The position numbers were made by a program, and so were the translations under genes. The notes under the pieces are model-generated. The model did not search any database. It was not told the origin of the DNA and saw only the letters and a program-made list of their open reading frames with translations. DNA of 64,000 bases from Brachionus manjavacas (lineage: Eukaryota > Rotifera > Eurotatoria > Ploima > Brachionidae). Positions 9,237 to 20,263 of the stretch are shown piece after piece; position 1 is the stretch's first letter, and every line of letters starts with the position of its first letter. Location: positions 558,001-622,000 of the forward strand of contig JAHQIY010000018.1 in assembly GCA_019054805.1 (NCBI GenBank), given 5' to 3'.

Positions 9237-12200
9237 AATTTTGTTTTTTTAAAAATTAATTTAATTTAACATTCACATTGTTGCAAAAAAAATTAATAAG
9301 GGGAAAAATTTTGAGTTGAATAGTAAAAAAGAATTTTCATCAAGATAAGAATATGACATGAAGATTTTCAAATAAGTTGTATTGCAGAGAAAAATGCATT
9401 GAGCTTTGTAAATTTAAAGTGAATGGCAGCATATCAACCACACTATAAATTACCATAAAAAAATTATGTTCTATCGTTGTTAAGAGGTCGACCAAAAAAT
9501 CACTATTCAATTTAAATATAGGTAAAAAGTGTGCTATTAATAATTTTTGGCCTTCAATTAATTTTTTTATGTTAAAGCATTTTATTTTGAAACTTCAATA
9601 AAACGTTTAGTCCCTTAGACAGGTAAATTTGGGTCTAAGACTGGTATAATTAAAAATTTATCCCGGTATGTCAATGCATTTTATAATAAGATAAAAGTAA
9701 TAAAAAAAGCAAAAATAAGTAAAAAAAATGAGAAATTTCTTTGAGTAATTTCTGAAGAAATTCAAATCGAGATGATAAATTTTTACTTTCAATAATTATT
9801 ATTCATTTTGTAATGAATAATTACAAGATATAATCTGACAGGCGGTCACGAATCTAGCAAAAAAAATTTTCTACCTCAAATTAAAAGAAAAGTTTCAAAA
9901 TGAGAATTAAATTTTTTTTTTTCTAAAAAATATGTTCTAATTCCTTTTTTGTTTTCTTTTAACTTATCTATATTAATAAATTAATTATCTATTATTAAAA
10001 ACCTCATGAAAAATATCTTTTAAAAAATGATTTATCTACCAACAAACTAAATTGAAATTAATTTTATTTTTGAGTTTACTTCTTGCTTAGCTTTAAAGAT
10101 AAAAAAAAATATAAAATAAACAAAATTAATATAAGATAATTATTCTTCTTAAATTTGTTATTTAGATTTATTTTAAAAAGTGGTGTAATTTGAAAAGGTT
10201 TAAGTTTTCAATTTTTTAATTTAATTGATAAGAGTTCGAATGTTTTTTTTATAAAATAAAAAAAAAAAATTTCGATTTTTAAATTTTGATTTTTTTTTAT
10301 TTGAGTCAGAAGGCTTGAATGAATTGCTAATCAAATCAATTTGAATTAAAAAAAATTTAAATCTACCAAATTGGACTTTTGTTTAGTCATTTAAACTTAA
10401 CTATACAAAGTTATTCAGTGTTTAACTTAACATTTCCATACTCATTCAAAATTTATATCACTTGCTTTCTTTTAGAACAGACAAATTGACTCGGTCCAAA
10501 TACGATTGATATCTAAAAATATTCTAAATTTTGTTAAATAGGGGATTTTCTAAACTTCTATTATCATGAGTTATCTTCATCTCTTTATTAGTTAAAAAGC
10601 AAAATGAAAAATTATATCAAATCATAACAATATTTTCTTATTCATTTTACAAAAAATTTTGTTTTTAAAATCGAATTAATTAAATTTGTATATATTTTAA
10701 TCAATTAAAAAATTTGAAATCCAATTTATTTTTAATTTGATGATCATATTTGTTGCAAATAAAAAGAAAAAAAAATTATTTTTGAAAGTTGAATTCTTTT
10801 TTCATCTATTTTTATTTAAAAACTTATTCAAATTTAGCTTTTTTTTGATTCATTTTAGTTGAGATTTTTAAAGATTTTAAAATTTTAATAAACGATACCT
10901 AGCAATGTTTTGAAATAAAAAATCATTTTTTATTCTTAAATTTTGCTACTCAATGGCAAATAGAATAAAATTATTTTAATAAATTTTTGGTATCATTCGA
11001 AGCTTCCTAGCATTTAAATATCTAATGACTCTGATTTTTTGTCTTCTTTAAATTGTTACAAAGTATTTAAAAGAAACAAAAAATGCATTAAATGCCAAAT
11101 GTCCCTTTATCATAAACTTTAATTTGATTTAATTTAGTTTAATCAAATTCTTGTTAAATTATCTTATAATTTTTTCAAATATCTTTTCTTTGTTTTCCGA
11201 ACAGAAAATGTTTTTGTGTTTCTGTATCGAAGTTCATTTAAAATTTTAAAAAAATTTCAAATTTATTAATTTTTATTTTACTTTGAAGTGTAAAAAAATA
11301 TTACACTTTTATTCCTGTGTTATCATCTATTGAGATTTTTAATAAACTTTTAAACTTAAGATAAAAAAAAAATTTGTAAAAAAAAGGTAGTTTGTTATGA
11401 ATAAAATCGAAGGAATCAAAGGTGAAGATTAATTTCAGCACAGTCTTGGAGATGGAAAGATCAAATTTATGTTAACCTTGCAAGACATTCTTACATAAAT
11501 AAAAGAACCAATTTTATACGAGTTACCGTATGGGGGAACAATTTGGTTTATTTCAAAAATAGAATGACTAGGTAAAGAAAGAGAGCCGCTCGAAAACAAA
11601 AACTTAGTTTTTTTTAGGTGCTGATTTTTTAACAAATTCTAAAACAAAAGATTAAGATGCAAAAAAAAATTTAGTGTTTGAAACAAGATCCGCATTTTAC
11701 ATCAAAATTTGCATAGTCAATTATGAATATTAAATTTAAGTTTTATTTTTTTAACAGAACCCTTTAAGAGACTTTGAAACGATACTCGCTTTTTCTTACT
11801 TTTAAATTTTCATTTTAAGCTTTGAATTTTATTTCTCTATAAATAAAACCATCAAGCTTTTGTTGTAAGTATAAATTGAACTATAAAAAAAAAATTTCTT
11901 GTAAAATTTTCAACTCAGTCTCAAAGAACATGAAAAATGACGCCATTTTGGCAAAAAACACAAAGGTATTCAAATTCACCATACAAAAGAGCAATTAATG
12001 CTCCAATTTGAACCAAGTGAAATCCACGCAACAATTTTTTTCAAAATTTTATTTTAAAATTTTCAAAAGTTAACACTTTATTACACTTATGCCAATTTTC
12101 GTCGGCTACAATTGTAGAAAGATAAAAATTTCCGTTTTTTTTCAATTTTTCAAAGATTGTTTAAAACTAAGACTCTTTAAAAAAATTTTTTAGAGAAAAA

Positions 12201-12390
12201 AGTACATCAAAAACTTGATACAAGTTCATCTAAATTTTCTTTTTTTTTCAAAAAAAAAATGTGAATGCTAAACGCATTTTTTAAGCAGATCAAAAGTTCC
12301 ACTAGGGAACCATAAATAATAAAAACAACTTTTTCTTATTTTAAGCTCAAATATTGAGCAAAACAAAAACGAGAAGCAACAGGGTTCTTC
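9237..12390. other. AT-rich intergenic DNA with one unassigned ORF
   Basis: No gene is recognised. A minus-strand frame at 11435-11635 (66 codons, containing FLFSSGSLSLPSHSIFEINQ) has mixed codon use that looks less random than its surroundings. I could not assign it or join it to other exons. Confidence 0.35.
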
Positions 12391-14145
12391 TTACGGCCAC
12401 ATTGTCTTTCTTCCGTTCAATTGCTGTATTTGCTGCTTGATCAACTGGTAGCTCTACGGCAACACAAATTAGAGTATTGATGACACACAATTATTTCTTA
12501 ATTTTACTTTATCTATTCCTTTGGTCAAGTCATAGTCAGGTGCAGTCAGCTTGTAGAACATTTTCAGCAATTTGTGGATGGTAAAGTTGTTCGGCTGCTT
12601 GTCCATGTCAAAGCGCCGGAACAACTCGTAGATGTACAGCTCTTCATCATCGCTCTCCTCCAAGTGCAACCGGTCGCACTCAATCCGGTCCAAAAAGCGC
12701 CAAGACGCGACCATAAAAATAATCTAAATAAGACAAAACTCATGCCACTGTGCGCAACAAAAGATGCACCCACCTGTCCAAACTTGTAGAACTCGTCGCG
12801 AAGCTTGCTGTCAAAATTGTCCACATCGTTCATTTCGACCGAGTGGACAAAGTCAAATATCTTGGCCGACACTTGGTTGTTGCCCTTGGTCTCAATCAAA
12901 ATAGTGTCACTTTTTTGTTTTAAATAAATTTCTTTTTTTTTAGATTTAAAGATCAGGTCCTACGGGCTTAGATTTGAATGAATGAGAGGATTTTTTTTGC
13001 TCTCGGTCCTCGAGTGCAGAAATGAAAGACCGCATGAAATGTCCCGCAGTACTTCCAATTGTTGTAAAGTATTGAACTTGAATGAGATTAAATTTTTTTT
13101 TTTCTATCATTTTTCTCTTAAATAGCTTTACTTGGTTGGGCTGAGCCTGGTGGCAAATTTCGGCGTAGTCCCGCAGCAACTGGGTCTCAACGGGCTCGTA
13201 GCTGTACAACAAAAAGTAGTCACCACTAGTTCCAATCTTCAGTATGCACTCGCCAGTGTACAAATTCAGATGCCGGTTTCTTTTATTAATTTTCAATCAA
13301 AGGCAAAAGATAAAATGCAAAATGGTACCTGATCATTTTGAGCTCTTTGATGTAGGATATGGCCTTGGGAAAAATGGAAAATTTTTTTTTTAAATTTTAT
13401 TAAAAAGTTATGAAAAATTTTCTTTTTTTATTAATTACTTCTGAAAATTGTCGCTTACGGAATGTAAGCTTGCGTTCATCTATGTAGCTGAGTTGGAAGC
13501 AGCCGAATAGCTTGGTCTTGTCGGCGCGTTTCGGCGATGCCACATTCACCGAATGAGACTCGGTGTTTTTTTCATGTATCACAGGCAAAATGTCCTCGAA
13601 TACTGCAAGTGTATTCTTTGTAGATGTGTAATAGTCGCCTGGCAGTTGGTTAGACCGGCTTGATTCCAGTACACTGTTGAGATTGACCAAATTTTTGTTC
13701 GTATCCAAATTCAATCTGACACTGGCAACTGCTGGATCTGGCAATTAAAATAAATTACTGACTAAAAAGAGTGGTTGTTTGGTTACATTTCTGGTTAAGC
13801 CAGTCGGATATGTCGCACAGACCGCACTCGGACAGGCACTCGTGCACTACGCTCAATGGGACGCAATGGTTGCGCAACACCTCCATTATGGTCTGGGCCG
13901 CCATTGCCACCGGCAATGACTGAACATAACTCCGCTTGCTAAAGTTAAAGTATTCAGCAAAGAAGTCCACTGCAAAATTTTTAAAGAAATTTAATAATTA
14001 AAAGTTAAATTAATGAGAGATTACTTATTTTTTCTATGTCCGATGAGCATACTATGCTGAACTTTTCGACCAGGTAATAGTAGTCCAGACCGGGCAATTC
14101 GGCCAAAGATTTTGGATTCAAATTTATCTCATTATTTGTGTTCAT
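12391..14145 (-). CDS. IRAK/Pelle-like death-domain pseudokinase
   Basis: Nine exons: 14145-14025, 13969-13787, 13737-13439, 13363-13329, 13279-13132, 13076-12964, 12909-12774, 12723-12508 and 12453-12391. All junctions are GT..AG and phases close to 437 aa (IRAK4 is about 460). Residues about 13-103 look like a death domain (LAELPGLDYYYLVEKFS .. LSECGLCDISDWL). The kinase-like part starts about 180. It has a helix-C Glu208 (YIKELKMI), a hinge FLLYSYEP with Tyr238 as gatekeeper (the IRAK-family hallmark), and LQQLEVLRDISCGLSFLHS. The catalytic loop is IHSNLSPDTIL, with HRD Asp replaced by Asn297 and Lys by Ser299. The DFG position is DFV (319-321), and the glycine loop and VAIK lysine are not evident. 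Catalysis is therefore unlikely. In animals such proteins relay Toll/IL-1 receptor signals through MyD88-type death domains. The kinase fold is well supported; IRAK/Pelle membership is inferred. Confidence 0.75.
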
Positions 14146-17100
14146 TTGAAGGAAATAATTAATTCTTAGAAAAAAAGAGGAATATTATTAGGTGCTTGGA
14201 TTGGAAGAATATATGAAAAAATTCCAATTATTATGCTTTGAATGGTACTTGCATTTGAATTTATGCTGAGCATAAAATGTTAATAAATTACCTAAAATTG
14301 AGAGCTAAACGTTTTAGCTTGTTTAAAAATTTAAATCAAAATAAAAAAAAATTGGAAAAAATTTAATTTTTTGCTAGATTTGGTCAAAATTCAAAAAATT
14401 ACTTTTTATCAAAAACTTTTCTAAATACTTGAAATAAATTATTAATTTTACTTTTAAAATAAAATAATTAATAAATAATTTGTTAAATTTCGAAGAAATA
14501 TTTTTAAGGTAAAAAACTTCCACCGAAGGTTGAAGCTACCAATTTTAGGAAATTCAAAAAATAAAATCAACCCTCTAGCAATTTTTTTTTCAATGATAAA
14601 TAGTTGAATAGCTTTTAAATTAAATCACTCTGCGGAACACCAAAATGTATTATTTTTATTTTTATTGGGATTTTTATGTTAAATTATCATTTAAAAGGCA
14701 ATTCCTTTTTGGTCTAGATTTACTAAACATACCGCTGCAAGTACTTAAAAATGAAATTACATAATAAAAGATTTTTTTTAATTTTATTCATTTAAATTGT
14801 ACTATTATATTTTTTACCTCTTTAGATCACTTTTTTACTGATCTTTGGAGAGAAAATAACAATTTTAACCACAATTTTTCTATTAAATTTTTGAATTAAA
14901 AGTGAGAATTAATTAAAAAAATCATTTCGGACGACACTAACTTGGCTACCATCATTCTAGGGTTTAAAATCATCCCTTTTCCCCTTTTAATTTCTTTGAA
15001 ATCTTATTAATTGCTCCTTTAATTTTTAGCTGTTAGTCAATTTTAAATTTCGATTGTCTAATTTCTTTACAAGAAAAAGAAAAAAATTTCTTGAATTTTT
15101 TCGGCAAAGGTACGATTTTTTTTAAACAAAAATCAAATCAAAAAAATTTAATTTAATAAATTTTAATTTAAATTAATGTATTTTTAAATCCTTTTCGCTT
15201 TTAGAATAGTTAAAAACAAAAATGGCCGATGATTTATCTTAAAATGATCTCTGTTTGATAAATCATCAATTAATGATTGAAAATTGGAAAACAATTCTTG
15301 ATGCTTATTTTTTAAAATGAGGGGTCATTAATTATTTATGACAATGATATTTAGCCCTTACAGGCATTTTAAAAAAAAGTCTAACAATTTCACCATGATA
15401 TAAAATAAAAAAATAATTCACTTTGGTGGAGACTTGATTTCTGATGAAGAGGATCCTTGGGTTCATTAAACTTGACCACAAACTAGACTAAGAAGCAAAT
15501 CGCATTATGTGAAATTCATTAGTATTGAAAATAATGATTTTTTAAATTAAATTTTTTTCATATTAATTTTTTTAAAAAAAGTTTTGAAATACTTTATTAA
15601 TTATCATAATTACTAAATAGTTCTTCTTTTACTTTGACTTTTAGAAGTAAAAAAAACATGTTTAAAATTATTGGAAGTTGTAATTGCAGATAATTGGAAA
15701 AAAAATTTATTAAAATTTAAAAAAAATAAAAAAAAATAAATAAAATTCTAGTATTTTTTTTCAAAATATAAAATTAAAACTTTTTTTTTTAAATCATAAA
15801 TTATATTTAAATAAAAAAGTTAAACACAATTAGGAATTTTGCACTTGAAAGTCAGTTTTGTTCCTTTGAAATATATTTTATAAAGAAAGAACTTTTCTCA
15901 TAAATTTCAAGAGAAGAATTCTTTTTTGTTCCTATTTAAAAATGAAACTATAAATGTAGATATTTTTTCACTGCTGACTCTAAAGTGTGTGACACATACA
16001 AAATTATTATTATTTTTTTCAAAGTGATGCCAAGTAAATAAAATATTTAAAAATAAAGAATAAAAGTTAGCTAAGTTTTTTTTGTATATTTTCTCAGTTA
16101 ATGCTAATTTTTTTAATTTAAAATAATTATTATTCCTCTTTGAAAAAAAAGAATCAAAAAAAAATTTTCTGTAAAAATATAAATATAATTTAACAATAAT
16201 CTAATTCTAAATGAATAAAATTTAAATTAAAAAAAAACATCAAATCATTATAAAGTAGTTATAAAAGAAAATGTTACCCGAATTTTTATTTTGATTAGCA
16301 AATTTTGATAAAGCAAATTTTCAAACTAACAAGTCACTTGACTTGGCAATATTTTTTTTAAAAGTTCTTTTCTATCACCAATAAAATATCTAAAAAATAG
16401 TAATGATTCAAGCTGATAAAAAAAATGTTTGTTAGTTTGTCAATTATTTTTTTTTAATTTCTTAAGAATCAAAAGAATTTTGTACCAAAAAAAAAAGGTT
16501 ATCACAGTAAAAAGTAAAAAAAGTTTATTTCTCTTTATTATCGTTTGAAATTATTCCTTTTCCTCTAAATTTTTTGTTCAATTTAATTTATCTGATTAAA
16601 TTTATGAAAAAATCTAAATTAAATTGACAATTAAGTGAGCAAGTGGTTTCTGTGAATATGATGTTTTAAGTCTTTAGATATAAAAAAAACTTAAAAATAG
16701 AGAATCTATAAAATACCATTAAATTATTTCTATTTTTTTTTAATTCAAATAGAATTTTGACGTAAAATTATAAATTTTTACTTAAACACGTGAAAAAAAC
16801 ATTAACCCATTTTTATTTTAGGAATTTAGATGTTGGCGAATGTGGTAATGGCCAAAAATTCTAATTCTAAAAACAAGAATTTGTTAAAAAAGTAAAAACG
16901 AGCATTTAAATTTAAAAATTTTTAACATTGTCAAAACACAGATTTTTTGCGTTGTTGATTATTCGCCTGTGGTTATTCGATTATTAATGTAAAAGTCTAG
17001 TTTATTTTTAAAAATATGTGTTTGATCTTAAATTTCTTAAGGCAATCTGTTTCAAAAATTTTAAATTCGATTTAAAAAAAAATTAAATTTAATCTCTCTA

Positions 17101-18001
17101 AAAATATGGTTTTTCTTGATCTAGAGGCCATAAAAAAAATCAAAGATTATCCTTTTTAATGATGAATTTTGAATCTAATTAAACGAAAATCTCAACAAGT
17201 AAATGATATCTGATTAAAGATGATATTCACTTAATTTTATTTTGTACCAAAGTACAATGTTTGGAATGTAATTTTTCAATAGATGGTCAAATTAAAACAG
17301 AGGGAAAGAAAGAAAATGTACTTTCCAGCTTTCCTTTAAATAATTATGTACCAACATTGGTTATCATTTCAACTATGATGCTTCCGATTATCGCCTGCAA
17401 CAAAACAGGTGCCAATTGGAGAAAAAATTCAATCTTTTAATTTTTTTTAACTTCCTCTAAAAAATTCTAAGTAAACCATTTTTTTAAATAAATAAATAAA
17501 ATAGAAAAATCAATTTTTAATTATTATATAAACCATTTATTAATTATATGCCAACCATAAAATTTTACCAATTGAATATTAAAATATGTAATTATTAAAA
17601 TAATTAATTTTTATATAATCAATGCCGCAGAAACTATAAACAATACTGACAATATGTTTCATTTTTTTCCAACTTCAATCGACCTCAATTATCAGTATTA
17701 GTGTGAATTAAATTAAATAATCAATATACTTTTAATTACGGGTTCGCCTCAAAAATTTCATCTAACTCTAATTACTTGATATTTCTTTGTTAAAAGACTT
17801 AATTAATAGTTTTAGACTAGTTTTTAAAAATTACGCCATGCGGTTCTGAGAAAATAAAATGAATTTTTTGGAAATTAAAATTTTAAAATTAAAATAATTT
17901 AATAAATTTTAAGTATTGGTGGATTGTTTCATTTTTAATTTTAAAGCAAAAATTAAATTAAAAATTTTAAACATTTTTATTTACAAAAAATATAATCGGA
18001 A
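14146..18001. other. Long AT-rich intergenic region
   Basis: It holds homopolymer runs and very A/T-rich simple sequence. Translations were checked for transposase, RT and splice-bounded exons without a convincing hit. Confidence 0.4.
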
Positions 18002-18386
18002 CATGGATAGACAATGAGATCAAACTTTTAAAAAATCATTTTCCTTTCTGTACTTTTTGTACTTTTTCTTATTATTTTATTTGTACTTAAATGGAAATTT
18101 TAATCATTTTATTAAAACTTAACCGGGGTGCGGGGCGGAGCCCTGGTTTAGGGATTCGGGTATGCTGAAGGTAAGAAAAATATTAGTTAAATTTAAAATT
18201 TTTATTTAAAATATTGATTAATAAAAGGTTTTTTTATTACCATTAAGAACAAAAAGTACAAAAAGTACAAAAAATACAAAAAGTACCGAAAGTACAAAAA
18301 GGATCAGGGCCAAATAAATTAATTAGGAAAAGTACAAAAAGTACAGAAAGGATTTTTACTTTAAATATTTTCATTGTCTATACCTC
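18002..18386 (+). mobile_element. MITE family A, copy 1 (8-bp TSD)
   Basis: The left end is CATGGATAGACAATGA and the right end, reverse-complemented, is GAGGTATAGACAATGA (16 bp, 3 mismatches). Both are followed inward by CTTTCTGTACTTTTTGTACT-like sequence. AATCGGAA flanks it on both sides (17994-18001 and 18387-18394). No transposase is encoded. An 8-bp duplication suits the hAT superfamily. Unlike copy 2 it carries a GC-rich insert of about 50 nt (GGGGTGCGGGGCGGAGCCCT and onward, from about 18123). Confidence 0.85.
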
Positions 18387-18555
18387 AATCGGAATTATTT
18401 TTATAAATACTTAATCATCCATTTTAAAATCAAACTTATAATGAAATTAAAAACTCGTGTTTAAAAAAATTAAAATAAGAAATGTACCCACCATATACTA
18501 AAACTTAATTTAAATAAATTTAAAATTTTTATTAGCATTTCAAGGAATAACCAAA

Positions 18556-19230
18556 ATGATTCTACAAATAGCACTTATAGGCTTTATTTTAATAATATTC
18601 CTGTGTATATACCTAATCGTGTGTAAGTACCAAGTGTTTGCCAAATTTGAAGTAAAAGAAATCAAATTTCCGACTGGGCGAATAATTTACACCCCTTACA
18701 AGGGTCAGTATTCCAAAGTTGGACAGAAAATCAATACAGTAATATCTGATCTGAACAAATATTCCGATTTTAAAAATAAAAAATTCAGTCACACTTTTTT
18801 TGGCATTTATTACGACGACCCGTGCAGGATTGTTGATCCAAACGAGTCCAGAGCAATTGTCGGAATCATGATTTTCGATAGCGAGAATTTAAAAAATTTT
18901 GATACAGACGAATTCATTAATAGATATGAGGAAAAGAGTCTATCGTATCAAATAAAAAATTTTCAAGAATTTACCAGTGTTGGTGCCAAATTTCCTTTGT
19001 ACAATCTTATTAATATAATGAGTGGGATTTTTAGAGGATATCCTGCCATAAAAAAATATGCCAAAAACTTGGGCGTTGTAGACAAATTTCAATGTTCGCT
19101 TGAAATCTACGACTACAAAAATAAAGAGTTGACAATCAGCTTTCCTTACGAATCAATAAGCGATCTTCTTTGGTTATCAGGCTATCCAGTACCAATTTAT
19201 AAGGATACAGAAACCCATAAAAATAAATGA
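18556..19230 (+). CDS. TEX264: TEX264-like ER-phagy receptor
   Basis: A 224-aa single-exon protein. Residues 3-23 form an N-terminal membrane anchor (LIGFILIIFLCIYLIV). A GyrI-like domain follows. It shows TEX264 signatures: FFGIYYDDPCRIVDPNESRA (human IAVYYDNP..PP..CR), then YPAIKKYAKNLG and a CSLEIYDY strand. TEX264 sits in the ER membrane with the domain in the cytosol and links ER to autophagosomes through a C-terminal LC3-interacting motif in a long disordered tail. Here the protein stops soon after the domain (YPVPIYKDTETHKNK) and no acidic LIR is visible. The start codon follows an ACCAAAATG context. Either a further exon was missed or this orthologue lacks the tail. Confidence 0.85.
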   Translation: MILQIALIGFILIIFLCIYLIVCKYQVFAKFEVKEIKFPTGRIIYTPYKGQYSKVGQKINTVISDLNKYSDFKNKKFSHTFFGIYYDDPCRIVDPNESRAIVGIMIFDSENLKNFDTDEFINRYEEKSLSYQIKNFQEFTSVGAKFPLYNLINIMSGIFRGYPAIKKYAKNLGVVDKFQCSLEIYDYKNKELTISFPYESISDLLWLSGYPVPIYKDTETHKNK

Positions 19231-20263
19231 TCAACAAAATTTTCTAAAATTTAGCTTTTTTTCTTTATTCTTTTTTTGAATTTAAAATCCAATTTATTAT
19301 AGCTTAGCTTTTTTTAAATTCATTATCTAAATTTGTTTATTTGCTTCCGAATAAAAATAAAAGTTCACTTTTACAAACTTGAGTTTAAATTTTATAACTT
19401 TTTTTTATCAAGTCAAAGTCGAGTTTTTGATAACCAAATATTTAAGAAATTAAAATTACCAGATTTGATTAATTTATGACCATTTTTTTTTAATAAAAAT
19501 AAAATCAATTTTAACACCTTTTTTTACAATTTATCAATTTTCTAATTTATTTTTATTTAAAAAGAACTTAAAGGATTTTAAATTTTTTTGAAAAAAAAAA
19601 TTTTAAATTACAAAAAAAATTTAAAAAAAAAAACTTGGAATATCTTAGCCAATTTTTAATTTTTAATTTAAAATTTTTAAATAATAAATTTCTAATACAT
19701 TCTAACTTCATTAATCTGATTCTTAAAATTAAAAAAATCACTTCGTTCAAAAGAACAAATTATCTTTAGACACAAAAAAAAGACAAAAAATCAAATATGG
19801 CGATTTTTTATTTTTTCACCAAAATTTTCTGATAAAATCACCATTATAGCAAAATGAAAATGCATTCATTCAAAATTCAATTCTATTCTAATTGTGTTTT
19901 AGTAAAACCCTGGAAGGCAAAAGCTTAAATAAACTTTTACCAAAATATTATAGCCACCAAAATATTAAAGTACCAAAATATTTAAGCATAATTCTGACTT
20001 AAATCATCATCAAAAACCTATTTTTCTATAAGCAATGCCGCAAGATCTACTGCATCTATTATTAATTTTAAGATTTTTTAGGCCAGCTTCAATAAAAATC
20101 AGGATCTAAAGTATTCGGCATTTTCTTCAGTCCGTCAGAAACACAAGCCATCAAACCACTTGAAATTACTTTATTATTTTCAAAAAACCAATTGAAAAAA
20201 TTTTTTGATTGATTTTATTATTTCAAAAATTTAATAAAAAAATATTTACATTTAATAATTCAT
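19231..20263. other. AT-rich intergenic DNA between convergent genes
   Basis: This is the shared 3' flank of the TEX264-like gene (plus) and the cholinesterase-like gene (minus). AATAAA words on both strands could provide poly(A) signals. No coding sequence was seen. Confidence 0.45.

Noticed and set aside
12564..12899. Alternative long frame overlapping IRAK-like exon 7
   Set aside because: It is intron read-through; the spliced frame gives the kinase C-lobe and closes all phases.
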